DNA of 64,000 nt from Parastagonospora avenae f. sp. tritici 18332-5. Taxonomy: Eukaryota > Ascomycota > Dothideomycetes > Pleosporales > Phaeosphaeriaceae. A program made the position numbers and the translations under genes. This document shows, piece by piece, positions 10,501-19,985 of this stretch; positions within the stretch are counted from its first letter, which is position 1, and each line of letters begins with the position of its first letter. The notes beneath the pieces are model-generated. The model was not told the DNA's origin. It saw only the letters and a list, made by a program, of their open reading frames with translations, and searched no databases. The stretch spans positions 1-64,000 of the forward strand of contig JAFJTR010000064.1 of NCBI GenBank assembly GCA_022559985.1. Reading direction: 5' to 3'.

Positions 10501-11827
10501 CGGCGGGCGCAGCCATGACCTCCTTAGCCCGCTCTATGTGCTTCTTGAAGAGTGGTAGCACTGCACTGTACCAGTTGTACATGAGCGCCTGTGTGCTCTT
10601 GGTATTCAAGACGCCAAAGACGCCCATTTGCTGTAGCTTCTCGTCTTCCAATTTCCAGCGCTGGACAGCAGCGTCTAGGCCGTCTTGTTCCATTCGGAGT
10701 TGGCGCATATGGGCATGGTGGCTGTCCTTGTCTTCCTGCGTTCCCGCCATGTCGTGAGGATAAGGAACCGCGTTTCCATCGGCGAACATGGAGAGTGCTT
10801 GTTTGAGTGCATCTAGACCGAATCCCTTTTGTGACACAGGATTGACTGTGGCTTTCGAGATGTGTTCCGAGATTCTTTGAGAGAAGTCAGAGGGGAGGCC
10901 AAGATCCATAAATCCTTTCCGTGACTCGGACGTGTTGACAAGCATGTCCTGCACCTCTTCGACGCCGGGCGGCTCCTCGAATTCGTCGGGTTGTGCGCGG
11001 ATCAGCAGATTCCATTCCTCATCGGGGAACTCGGAGGAGTAGTTGATCTCATCCACCATGTCTTCTCCGTGTTGTCGTGCCATGCCCATGTACTTGGCGA
11101 TCGCCTCGTCTTGTGCGGTTCCTTCCAGAAAGTTCATGGCTGCGCGCAGGAGCGTTACAAAAGCCGACGAGGTGGGCTTGATGCCTTTGGCCTCGAAGTT
11201 GAGAGCATACCAGTCCTCCAGCCGCGACATGCTCTCGGGCTTGGGGTCTTGCAGGGCGAGGCTGAGCAGCGTCTGGAAGTACATGTTATGCGCATCGACC
11301 AACTCGGGGGCCGAGGGGTCCAGCATGTCGGTAAGGCGCGCGAGGATCATGGCGGCGCGGTCTACCCGATATACGCGCAGACAAGCGTAGAGGTTCTGGT
11401 ACATTTCTAGTGTGTTGGTGCCCATGTAGACGGGCAGCCGTTTCGACAAGAGCTGCGGGACCGTGAGCTCTTCCCGCAGCACAAGGGGGTTGGACCCGTC
11501 CCACGAGCTGAGGCGGGCGAGCTCGGGTGCGGGTGTGCGGGAGCCCCAGGCTTGCATGAGGCCGTGGAAGGGCGATTGTGCGGGCGTGGGCTGCAGTTCG
11601 GCCGTCGTGGCAAGAGAGCGGCTCTGCCGTCGTGGCGACGTCGAGCGTCTTTGGGCCCTTCGCCCGTCGGATGTGTGTGCGGCTGTGGGTGTGAACAGCG
11701 CATTTGTATGCGTCGTCCGTCGGAACGCCGCAGGGCAAAGCCATGGCAGCGTCAATTGCTCGCACGCTTTTGCATGCGACACGACAGCATCACTGCGGAG
11801 ATTCCGCCGAGCTGCACGTGCCAGCAT
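7562..11827 (-). CDS. RPO41: Mitochondrial DNA-directed RNA polymerase
   Basis: Single-subunit T7-phage-like RNA polymerase that transcribes the mitochondrial genome in the matrix. Single-exon frame of 1421 aa. The first ATG is at 11827; an in-frame GTG lies three codons earlier. The N-terminus (MLARAARRNLRSDAVV) is Arg-rich and acid-free, as in a matrix targeting peptide. A long N-terminal domain precedes the polymerase core. Core motifs are all present: HQDGTCNGLQHYAALGGD with the catalytic Asp near residue 916, RKVVKRTVMTNVYGVTFMG (motif B), and AAVHDSFWTH with the second catalytic Asp near residue 1193. The protein ends in SKYFFS, the conserved C-terminus that reaches the active site. Length is typical for filamentous fungi. 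The same frame stays open beyond the stop (see 7196-7561). Confidence 0.96.
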   Translation of the reverse strand: MLARAARRNLRSDAVVSHAKACEQLTLPWLCPAAFRRTTHTNALFTPTAAHTSDGRRAQRRSTSPRRQSRSLATTAELQPTPAQSPFHGLMQAWGSRTPAPELARLSSWDGSNPLVLREELTVPQLLSKRLPVYMGTNTLEMYQNLYACLRVYRVDRAAMILARLTDMLDPSAPELVDAHNMYFQTLLSLALQDPKPESMSRLEDWYALNFEAKGIKPTSSAFVTLLRAAMNFLEGTAQDEAIAKYMGMARQHGEDMVDEINYSSEFPDEEWNLLIRAQPDEFEEPPGVEEVQDMLVNTSESRKGFMDLGLPSDFSQRISEHISKATVNPVSQKGFGLDALKQALSMFADGNAVPYPHDMAGTQEDKDSHHAHMRQLRMEQDGLDAAVQRWKLEDEKLQQMGVFGVLNTKSTQALMYNWYSAVLPLFKKHIERAKEVMAAPAVEVAKDPVQIYGPWLERCEPERLAAITVSRVVSSCFVREGDRGLKTLKISALTIQLGRDILDYLHADAQERREAFLKQQRKQLRKSLVGQLHKTDQKSDNAGQTAAQRAAWTSGTAKTECPVEVKTLLGALCVELLMQTATITFTASDLKTGKQLTSTQAAFHHAIEYVLGKKIGFLSPHPELVGKLRKESVANIQAVNLPMIVEPKPWTSFQDGGYYTQPQRVVRQKAGDPAQRAYAESAIDNGDMAKVLAGLDVLGKVPWQINAPILEVMLQAWNKGEGIAGLIPENHSLEPPVEPPADAPRAERAKWAKKLQEYDNLKSGLHSQRCFQNFQLETARAFAAEKKIYFPHSVDFRGRAYPLSPVLNHIGADLARGLLKFANGKELGTVGLHWLKIHLANLYGFDKASLKEREQFAMDNLSDIYDSATNPLDGRRWWVSAEDPWQCLACCMELKNAFDSPDPTRFKSQFPVHQDGTCNGLQHYAALGGDHAGARQVNLEPSDRPQDIYTGVAELVKGMVKKDAENGVAVAMFVDGRITRKVVKRTVMTNVYGVTFMGAKKQVEDELKAIFPNFEETEKVRHLGIVAMYVAIKIFEALGQIFNGAQEIQYWLGECGDRITTSLSAEQVERIGQRGEGMGPTFDSKFKTPKKLTKTHVTNMKKAVEAFKTSIIWTTPLKMPVVQPYRKDSTTKVRAKLQDITVVKRSSHDIVDKRKQLQAFPPNFIHSLDATHMTLSALKCHELGLDFAAVHDSFWTHASDIPNLNVILRDAFVRMHSDDIIGRLAEEFKARYAGAMHMANISASSEAGKRIRLWRANHWASGRGTASKMAGGLRTVKASTEEIELEYKRQKLLKSDNPEEVKQGQEIETPTSIWLQHQDPKAFVSHRLGLIGETKKEKKNRYDEMRDKVLDREADVIAEEKGQKDADMESDEASDPELKSLPGANEKTTIAVWIPLTFPPPPKKGGWDISRLRESKYFFS

Positions 11828-12149
11828 TGTGAGCACCGTCTGTGACTATTAAAAGACTAAAGAATGAAAGACGAATGCTACAACGCGACAGGCAAAGAAA
11901 AGACACGCAGGGCGCGAAAAGTGGCGAGTGAAGCTGGTTGTTGGTGTTGCTCGTCTGAACTTCAGACTTCGAAAAATCATAGGCGGTCCGTGCACACCTT
12001 GCCACATTTTGCGCTAGTGTCTTGACATCATGTGGGCCCGCGTCTGGACACCAGTACACAGACCCAGATAACAACACCAACGAATATACCTCAAATTATG
12101 TGATACACATTACAATGCCGAATGGCCACCCTAACTCCTCACCCCACTT
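11828..12149. other. Short intergenic spacer
   Basis: 322 bp between two minus-strand genes. It must contain the RPO41 promoter and the 3' end of the upstream gene. No distinct element seen. Confidence 0.5.
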
Positions 12150-14405
12150 CTAGTCATCATCCGCCTCTACCACCAAAGTAGGCCGACTCAGCTCCCGCAT
12201 CCTCGTGCTCGTACCTGTGCTAGTTGTTTCCTCTGGCAACGCCGTCGCAGGCACGTCCTCATCCCCCAACTTCATCATCCAATCCTTCGCCTCGGCCTTC
12301 AGAATCTTCTCTTCAATGTCATCAACCCACTCGCTCTCCTCCTCATCGCCCCAGCAGAACAAGTCGCCCGCCTCTCGAGGCACAATCTTCCGGTGCTTTC
12401 CCTTGGGGATCGTGCAGCCGCCGACTTCTCTCCGAAACTGGTTGGCGTAATCCAGTGCAACTTGAGAGACATTGGAATTGGGGATGATCTCGCCGTTGTA
12501 AAGGAGGTGGGGCAGGTGCGGGACCTCGGGGAGATCGCCTTCAAAGGGCAGCGCGAGATGCAGGGGCTTGGAGTTGGGGACGAGCTTGGATTCGTCTTGC
12601 TTGACGGGGCGTTGAGGATGCTCGGCGCGAAGGAATGGCTCGTCAAGTGATTGCGTTGGACGTTCCTTTTCTTCGTCTGATTTTGGGCTGAATTCTTCGG
12701 GTGCGTGGTACAGCTCATTATGGACGGTGACAAGTGCTTCTGAAGTCTTGGCGGGGTACAAGATAGTGTACGCTCGGGCCCGCATAAACTCGAGCATGTA
12801 CTCTGTCCACGCTGGAAGTGTCTCGGAGACGAGTTTGACCCGGGACGTGGTCTTAGGCGAATCCTGGTGCTTGACGACGCGGTTGCTAAGGAAGGAGTGC
12901 AGCTCCGCCCATTTGTCACCGAAGAAGAGCGTCGCGTGACTGTTCGGCGCTTGCCAGAGAAATGGCGAACTGGGCGTGTTTGGGGCCAACTTTTTGTATC
13001 GACTCGTGTTCATGTCGTCAAGGCCTGGTGGAGTGAGCTGCGTCTTGCCGTCAAGCAGAACTGGTGGCAGCTCGAGGCTTATGCCCATCAGATTGGCGCT
13101 GTCCTCTTCGCCAAAGCTGGAAAACTTGTATTCGAGCAGCGCAAACTTGATAAAGTGGTAGTACAACGGCGAGAGCTGTGCTTGAGGTGAGAGTAGCAAG
13201 ACATGTGACTTGCTTGCACTGGTGGGGTAGAAGAGCTCCAAGAAGCGAATCGCCGCGTCTTCCTGTGTCGCGCGGTGGCTGTTGATGCGCCGTCTGATGA
13301 CCAAGCCACTCGATTCAAGCGGGTGAGCATTGTGGGGCGGCCACTTGAAGTTCTTGACATGCTTCTTGACCGACTCGTCTAGTTGAGCCGGTAGCTCCAG
13401 AATGAGGCGTGGCGGCTTCAGACCGCTGTAGTCCGCATCCTTGATCGACTTCAGCAGTCGCAGCACGCTGGATGACTCCGGCGGTACTTGTATCAGAATA
13501 TCCACTGTTGGCGCATGCCAGTGCCGTAGCGATCCAGCATCGAGCCGCGTCATCCACATGAAGTTCTCCCACCTGTCTTTCGGCACCTCGATGAGCGGTA
13601 TGCCCAGTTTGTCAGTCTTGTTCCGCATGCCTCGCACGAAGAAATCCTCTTCGGATGTCGAGTCGTCCATGATGGCGACTTGCGGGTGCACCATGCTCTG
13701 GATGTGCGACATGCCGCCAATGACTGCCGACTGGGCACGCGCATCGCTGCTATACTCCATAAAGTCTGGCCGCGCATCATGCCACATGGCCGGACACTTT
13801 TCCTTGTCCACCCCGTTTATCTCCAGGATGTCGTCGATGGAGATGTCTTCCCTGCCCATGAAGGCGGCGTGTACGTGATTCCTACTCCACTTGGACATCT
13901 CACACACCATTGGCAGGAGCGTTGCGGCGCTTTTCAAACTCGCCATGGCAAAGAGGACGTTCCGGTTGATCGCTTCGTATCCGTCTGTCCTTGCAGCAGA
14001 TTTGCGCAGGGAGCGCGCGAGGCGGTAGTATCGTATGCGGCCATCGAATGTATGCGGCGTCGTACTGTCCAGCACCTGTACTCCCCTGGGCGGTCCGGTC
14101 GGTTCGTTGCCATCCTCAGAAGCATACGACGCCTCATACCCCGTCGTGCTGGCTCTTCTTGACGCATTTCCCACGCCATTCATGACCATGTACACCAGCG
14201 CCAGCCCTGCGACAACCAGCAATATCCTTCTCCGCCGCCAGCGAAAACTGTGGTTCCATATCGACCAGCCCGTCCGCCGTGCAGGAAGATATCTGTGGTC
14301 GTCGTCCTTCTTGCCGAGCTCTTCGTCGCCGGGCAGCAGATTCTTGCCCAGCATGTGTCCGCGAATCATTCCCTCCTGCAACCACCCTCGGTTTGCGGAA
14401 CTCAT
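12150..14405 (-). CDS. Type II membrane glycosyltransferase-like protein
   Basis: Single-exon frame of 751 aa starting at ATG 14405. The topology is that of a Golgi/ER type II protein: a short cytosolic tail with an RWRRRR stop-transfer cluster, then one hydrophobic anchor at about residues 58-80, then a large lumenal domain. The lumenal part resembles fungal proteins annotated as family-2-type glycosyltransferases (PANTHER PTHR33604-like). Recognised stretches are SHVLLLSPQAQLSPLYYHF, FALLEYKFS, MGISLELPP and MLEFMRARAYTILYP. Where relatives often have an acidic metal-binding pair near LLS, this copy has LLLSPQAQLSP, so activity is uncertain. The family assignment is from memory of conserved stretches. 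The sugar donor and acceptor are unknown. Confidence 0.55.
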   Translation of the reverse strand: MSSANRGWLQEGMIRGHMLGKNLLPGDEELGKKDDDHRYLPARRTGWSIWNHSFRWRRRRILLVVAGLALVYMVMNGVGNASRRASTTGYEASYASEDGNEPTGPPRGVQVLDSTTPHTFDGRIRYYRLARSLRKSAARTDGYEAINRNVLFAMASLKSAATLLPMVCEMSKWSRNHVHAAFMGREDISIDDILEINGVDKEKCPAMWHDARPDFMEYSSDARAQSAVIGGMSHIQSMVHPQVAIMDDSTSEEDFFVRGMRNKTDKLGIPLIEVPKDRWENFMWMTRLDAGSLRHWHAPTVDILIQVPPESSSVLRLLKSIKDADYSGLKPPRLILELPAQLDESVKKHVKNFKWPPHNAHPLESSGLVIRRRINSHRATQEDAAIRFLELFYPTSASKSHVLLLSPQAQLSPLYYHFIKFALLEYKFSSFGEEDSANLMGISLELPPVLLDGKTQLTPPGLDDMNTSRYKKLAPNTPSSPFLWQAPNSHATLFFGDKWAELHSFLSNRVVKHQDSPKTTSRVKLVSETLPAWTEYMLEFMRARAYTILYPAKTSEALVTVHNELYHAPEEFSPKSDEEKERPTQSLDEPFLRAEHPQRPVKQDESKLVPNSKPLHLALPFEGDLPEVPHLPHLLYNGEIIPNSNVSQVALDYANQFRREVGGCTIPKGKHRKIVPREAGDLFCWGDEEESEWVDDIEEKILKAEAKDWMMKLGDEDVPATALPEETTSTGTSTRMRELSRPTLVVEADDD

Positions 14406-15286
14406 GTGCGAAGCCGGGAGATCATGTTGTTCTTATCCGGCGGCGCAAGCGCGGTAAGGGAGCACGAGATTACGTCCCTGCTTCGGAGATGGTCGCTGTC
14501 AGCTGCCAAGAAGTGGAGGCGTGTCGAATGCGTGGACAGGAAAGTTTGTTTCTTCGGTGGAAAACTAGGACCGATGGAAGTGGAAGAAGTGGACCGTGTT
14601 TTGATAAGACATGGTTGCTGATGACAGATGTGACAATGGGCACCAAGACTGACATCCCGGCCCCGCGCTCGCTAGCAACTGCCGCTAGCATCAATCTAAT
14701 ATCTCCGTGTGCGACTGTGCCCGACACTCACCAGCATCGAGAAGAGCCGCATACATGAGGATAGATGAGGGAAACGTGGTGACACATTATCGAATTCGGA
14801 GGGCGGCACCCGTGTACATCACTGAATTCGGAGTCTCGTGACGGCCTTCGACCTTGTTGGTTTTTGAGGAGATAGCTTTGTCGCAGACAGTGTTCTTGAT
14901 ATTTGCGACATTCATCGTTGATACTGCTGTTTGCGATGGATGGTTGTAGTTGGTATGGTGAGAAGGTACGCACGCTGGGCAGGACGACGGTAGATGGAGA
15001 GGTCACGTGGGCGGAATGAAACCTCTACGCACCTCGTACGCTTGAAGGAATGAGCCAATATCTCTGCTTACAGTAAGTAGAATGCTCTCAGCCTCTGCGG
15101 AGCTTTCCGCCCTGTGTCGCTAATTCCGCCATCAAGCATGGCCCAGCGCTACTTCCCCGCATTAGCCGCTACCATCACAGGGAATCCGGGGTAGACCGTC
15201 GCGAGATGTATAAACTGACGTTGAGACGCGTCTTCGTGTTATGCGTGGAGTTCTACACTGGCCCCTAGTCCACTTGTTTGCCCACT
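14406..15286. other. Divergent intergenic promoter region
   Basis: About 880 bp between a minus-strand and a plus-strand gene, so it must hold two promoters. TATAAA at 15209-15214 lies about 73 bp before the P450 ATG. An upstream ATG at 15241 opens a 73-codon frame that overlaps the P450 start out of frame (15241-15462) and could dampen its translation. Confidence 0.5.
15209..15214 (+). promoter_or_regulatory. TATA box of the P450 gene
   Basis: ATGTATAAACTG context, about 73 bp upstream of the ATG at 15287, a plausible distance for a short leader. Confidence 0.45.
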
Positions 15287-16895
15287 ATGATCGGGCTGAC
15301 TGTCAACTTCATCTCTGCACAATTTCTGGAGCACCCAGTTCGTTCAATCATCATCCTTCTCCTCGCACTACCAATAGCGTATATTCTAATCAACGAATAC
15401 ACACGCTACTCACGCCGCATAAAAGGCTTCTCTGGACCCACAAACTGGCCAATTGTCGGTAACATCCCAGATATCAAGCACAATGCCGCCGAGAAGTATC
15501 GAGAATGGAGCAAAACCTACGGCGCCGTCTATCAAATTCAGCTCGGCAATGAGCCTGTTATCGTGGTGAACAGCGCCGCAGCGGCGAGGCAGATTTTTGG
15601 TGCAAACAGCCAGGCCCTCAGCTCCCGCCCCGTCTTTTGGACCTTCCACAAAGTACTCTCCAACACTGCTGGAACAACAATCGGCACAAGTCCGTTTAAT
15701 GATTCACTGAAGCGGCGTCGCAAAGGTGCTGCTAGTGCACTCAATAAGCCCTCTATTGCCACGTACATTTCTCACCTGGATCTCGAGACGAAAGACTTCA
15801 TCCAAGATGCCTTCGACTCCGGAGCTGCAGGTACCCAAGGCGTCGATCCCATGCCCATGATCGAGCGCCTCTCCCTATCACTCGCACTCACGCTAAACTG
15901 GGGCACGCGCATGGGAAGCAGACATGATCCCATGTTCCACGAGATCTGCGAGGTCGAAGCGATGATCAGCAAGTTCCGCAGCACGACGGGAAATCTTCAA
16001 GATTACATCCCTATTCTACGCTTGAACCCCTTCAGCAAGGGAACGGTAGCGGCACGAGATATGCGGCGACGACGCGATGTCTATCTAACAAAGCTGAACA
16101 AGGACCTCGACGATAGAATGGAAAAGGGCATACACAAACCCTGTATCCAAGCAAACATCATCCAAGACAAAGAAGCAGCACTGAACAAGGAGGAACTAAC
16201 GTCCATAAGCCTAACCATGCTCTCCGGCGGCCTCGACACAATCACCACCCTCGTCCAATGGTCCATCGCTCTCCTCGCCCAACGCCCCGACATCCAAGAC
16301 GAAGCAATCAAAGCTATTCGCGAACACTACCCTGCATCCAAACCCCTGGCTGACGCCTACGACGACCAGAAATGCGCGTACATCGTCGCGCTGGTGCGTG
16401 AGTGTCTGCGCTACTTCACCGTCTTGCGACTGAACCTGCCGCGCGCGAGTGTGAAAGACGTGACGTACAAGGGCAGAGTGATTCCAGCGGGAAGCACCAT
16501 CTACCTCAACGCATGGGCGTGTAACATGGGTTCGTCCATTCCCTCCCCCCTCCCCTTCCCTACTAACCCTTTCTCCAGATCCTGAAATATGGTCCGACCC
16601 ACTAACCTTCCGCCCCACCCGCTGGCTCTCGCACCCCGACGCGCCCTTATTCACCTACGGGCTTGGGTATCGCATGTGCGCGGGCTCACTGCTTGCGAAT
16701 CGCGAATTGTACCTAGTTTTCCTGCGCGTGTTGGGGTGTTTTGAGATCATTAAGGATTCGGAGGTCGATGTGCATCCGGTTAGGGGAAGCGCGGATCCCA
16801 CGAGTTTGGTCACGATGTGTAGGGATTATCGGGTTGTGTTTAGGCCGAGGGATGAGGGGGCGTTGAGGGGGGCGTTGGAGGCGTGGGGGAGTTGA
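15287..16895 (+). CDS. Cytochrome P450, CYP504 (phenylacetate hydroxylase)-like
   Basis: Haem monooxygenase, ER-anchored. Two exons, 15287-16529 and 16579-16895, with a 49-nt intron containing a CTAAC branch site; 519 aa. The N-terminus has one membrane anchor (SIIILLLALPIAYILI). P450 landmarks: I-helix SGGLDTIT, ExxR in RECLRY, and the haem loop FTYGLGYRMCAG with the ligand Cys near residue 448. Stretches such as YREWSKTYGAVYQIQLGN, SLKRRRKGAASALNKPS and RSTTGNLQDYIPILRLNPF are what I recall from CYP504B-type phenylacetate/3-hydroxyphenylacetate hydroxylases of aspergilli, which act in phenylalanine and phenylacetate breakdown. P450 identity is certain; the CYP504 placement is a family-level inference. 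It has a TATA box and an overlapping upstream ATG. Confidence 0.85.
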
Positions 16896-17430
16896 GGGAG
16901 TAAGTCGGGAGATGTAGGGGGATGGATGGTTGATCTGAAACAACGTGTGTGAAAATTTTAAAGTGATCAGGTCGAGGCTCTAGGAATAATGGAAGATGTG
17001 AAGAGTCGAGTCGTGCAACGGTTGTTAGAAGAGTAAGATGCACGGATCTTGAGTCGCATAGCCAACGAAGAGATAATTATGAATTGAGTCTTTTCAAGGG
17101 GCTTCATGTTTTCTGGGAAGTGCATGGTCATTTCGTGTAAGCTGCGTGGTGGTTGCTTGAAGTGAAGTGGGTGGTCGTTACTTTGTTTGGTCGTACAAGT
17201 GACTGATGTCGAGCGCAATGGCCTCCGAAGACCTGCGCAGGCGGACCGCTCGATGAACTGATGACAACGTCAAGCCGCCTTCGATGCGTCAGTGTTCTCT
17301 AGATCATGCTTCACGTGGCGCCTATACTCATGTAGCTTTGAGCGGTCCTGCTGCTTCTGTAAGCAGTTGAGAGTAGGAGTTGTATTGATCTGATGACCGA
17401 TAGGTCTGTGTTGAAGGCTTATATACATAG

Positions 17431-18056
17431 AGTGGTGGGCTGATTGGCTGGTGGATAATCCACGTGACCGTACAAGGTACCCTGGGTTTACAGCTTCCTA
17501 TCGCCGATGCTGGTAGTACTAACAAGGGCCTCCTCCAGAGTCATGTCTACTCTCGGGCCCGTGTGCGGCCTACTGAGAGAACGACACAGAACTATGGTCG
17601 TAACAGGGAGGTACTAGACTCCGCCAAATGGGAAATTAGGCGTTATATCATACCGAAAGACCTGATGGCAGGGCCGTACCATCGATTACGCTACGTGCTC
17701 GGCACGCCCATCGAAGGTGTACCTTCCCGCAATTATGGAATTAGATCCACAGTGATTTGTAAGTCTATGCCTCATGTCCTTGAGCTTTGAAGCATGGCGG
17801 GTCTGATGATGTGGATATAGTGCTCAGAAAGCTGTAGGAGTTTATGTGGGTTGAGACTCACGCCGATATCGAGAAGGGTAAAATCAAGCTGGGCGACCTT
17901 AAGTACGGCACTGAAGAACTTTTGACTGCCCGGAGGATGGCAGATGACTATGGTCATGGGCCAGATCCGAACAATAAGCAAGAAAAAGTTATTGCATTGT
18001 ACCTCTACCGCAAGTTCTGGCTGTCAAATATCGGGGGAACGGAAGTGTACGAGTAG
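17431..18056 (+). pseudogene. Decayed two-exon gene of unknown family
   Basis: An open frame from about 17431 reaches a good splice donor (TTTGTAAGT, intron 17759-17820). After splicing, the frame reads LLRKL, hits a single TAG at 17835-17837, and continues openly (EFMWVETHADIEKGKIKLGD...) to TAG at 18054-18056. The TAG could be a C-to-T change of CAG. The first part has no in-frame ATG before the internal one near 17664, so the original start is missing or in an upstream exon. The protein is not recognised. It could instead be two unrelated frames. It directly precedes the 18.1 kb repeat, in the repeat-rich zone. Confidence 0.4.
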
Positions 18057-18121
18057 TCTTTGCCCATGTACTGTCGTTTATTTTTAGATCAAATTGTCAT
18101 AATGTTTAATTTCTTCGGCTA

Positions 18122-18336
18122 CTGTCCGTACATGGCAATCCTCATTATCATGTGAGCTGCTGATGCACAGGCCTGCAGGCCTGTGCGCAGCAGAATTGTA
18201 TATGAACGTGTTCGTACGATAGATAGAACATCATCAATCTGCAACAATATACACTCATAACTTGATCAACCCTACCGTACAATATTGTACACCCACTTAC
18301 TGCAACTATCGCGCTGCAGACGAAGTGCTACTAACA
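18122..18336 (+). repeat. Dispersed 215-bp palindromic repeat, copy A
   Basis: Aligned by eye with the reverse complement of 63553-63767 over the full 215 bp with 11 mismatches (about 95% identity) and no gaps; 9 of the 11 are transitions. It contains a perfect 22-bp palindrome at 18165-18186 (core AGGCCTGCAGGCCT) whose stem extends through CTGCTG/CAGCAG arms, and a perfect 14-bp palindrome GTACAATATTGTAC at 18277-18290. There are no terminal inverted repeats at the ends of the shared segment, so it may be a fragment of a larger element. Confidence 0.9.
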
Positions 18337-18412
18337 GCTACAGTATTTAATGAAGCAAAGCTTTATGCATCAAACACGATGTAACATCTTAGTGTGAACA
18401 CGACATAAGTAA

Positions 18413-18475
18413 CTTGTTGGTAGGCCTTGTAGCACTAGTGCTGAAAGTGAAATAACTATAACTGCATTGTATTCG
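18413..18475 (-). repeat. Short dispersed repeat, copy 1
   Basis: The reverse complement resembles 23516-23582 over about 65 bp. It is centred on the palindrome AGCACTAGTGCT (18431-18442), with matching flanks such as CTACCAACA and GTTATTTC. It lies 77 bp from the 215-bp repeat, so both may belong to one composite element. Confidence 0.7.
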
Positions 18476-19445
18476 ATTGATCTATCTCCCTACCTGAGGG
18501 TGCTATGGAGGTGTATATGATCTGATGGGAGTACGGCCGAAGTAGGATCGAGTCGGCTGTTGGGCATCATCGGGCGGCAGACGTACCTGCTGGTACGCAT
18601 GATCCGACATAACACTTCCTACATCTAAGAACAGCGTAGCGACCACATCTAGGCACGAATATTTGACCGGCGCAGAACACCATCACGAGCCGGGACACTT
18701 GCTCACGTCACATCAATGCGGAAAAATTGTAAGCAAGCGACTCACGTATGACAAGAAAGTGTGAGGCGTGAAGTTGGACATTCCTACCCTGTTTGACTGA
18801 ACCAGAAAGCGGGATCATCTTTAGCCCCATCTGGACGATATACAACACCGCACGCGTAGTTCGAGATCGAAGCGTCGCTTGGGTAAGAGATCTTAACAAT
18901 CAGACCCAGGACGGCTACCGGATCGACCGCAGGGAAATAGCAGCCTGGAGGCACTCACACTGTCGTGTGTGAGGCATTGTAGGCTTGATGCATCAGGCTG
19001 GCGATGCGTCGCATCGGTTTTGGCACATTTTTGGGCCGAGGTAGGCGCGATGTTGTTCCCTGGTATCGTTGATACATGTACGTGAACTGCGGTCATCTTC
19101 CCGCGTGTGTTGCGTCACATTGTAGGAACCCTAAGAGTCCAGCAGTCACCGACTTATATTATTGCATCGCAAATCCGTCACTTGCACTTGGGCATTCATT
19201 CTTCGATTTGGAGTAGATTTTCGAACTACAAAGCAATCTAACCACATGAAACTGATGCATGGAGTGAGCAATGAACGACGATGGACCGGTTCTTTTGCCT
19301 TGTAATGATATGGCAGTCTGAACCTGCAATGTTCGCTTGCAATGGCTGATAGGAATGTGTAGTTCCGCGCATGCTTCGTGACGACCCCAAAATTCAAGCC
19401 ATAGCGGCTCGAAAATCCGGACTGTTGGTCGCGCAATGACAGGAC
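18476..19445. other. Gene-poor stretch
   Basis: About 970 bp with only short, unsupported frames on both strands. It includes the 5' side of the hypothetical gene at 19446. Confidence 0.4.
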
Positions 19446-19985
19446 ATGGTGGATGCTAGCAAAGATGAATACAACAAGCCGATGGACAGCGATGGTGAAA
19501 GAGAATTAGCAGATCTATTTGACATCGCAGATGCCGATGTAGAGATTGATTTCGCCGATGATGACCGCATCGCAAACCCGTCCAAAGCGCCGCAGCTTCC
19601 CAATTTGATGCACGACAATCTGATCTCGGTGAAGAAAGAGTCGGCAGCCACGTACAGTGAGGGACTGGTTCCGCTTGCCGAAGCCGTCCTTAAAGAGGAG
19701 ATTGATGCGCGATTGAAAGGCAAAAGGGCGCTCAAGGACTCCGACCTACACTGGACGGCAAAGGCCATGCATGACATCCTTTTGTCCACGGACAGGATCC
19801 TTCTCGAATCCGTCATGCTCGGAAACCTCTCTCGCGACAAGCGTAGCAACCCAAAGCTGAAGGGTATACTGGCCCGCATCCAAACACTTCCCATCAATCT
19901 CCACTCAGATAGTTCCGGATCAACGCTATATTTTATCTCGGAGAATGACACATGTCACCTTTCAATCGGTAGTAGCGTGAGATGA
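19446..19985 (+). CDS. Hypothetical 179-aa protein
   Basis: Single open frame from ATG 19446 to TGA. The N-terminal 50 residues are acidic (DGERELADLFDIADADVEID), followed by a mixed, helix-prone region (LVPLAEAVLKEEIDARLKGK, then LHWTAKAMHDILLSTDRILL) and a Ser-rich end. No signal peptide, membrane segment or known domain was recognised. It is the only intact small frame in the repeat-rich interval, and its composition is coding-like. It could be a lineage-specific gene or a surviving exon of a larger gene; expression evidence would be needed to decide. Confidence 0.5.
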   Translation: MVDASKDEYNKPMDSDGERELADLFDIADADVEIDFADDDRIANPSKAPQLPNLMHDNLISVKKESAATYSEGLVPLAEAVLKEEIDARLKGKRALKDSDLHWTAKAMHDILLSTDRILLESVMLGNLSRDKRSNPKLKGILARIQTLPINLHSDSSGSTLYFISENDTCHLSIGSSVR

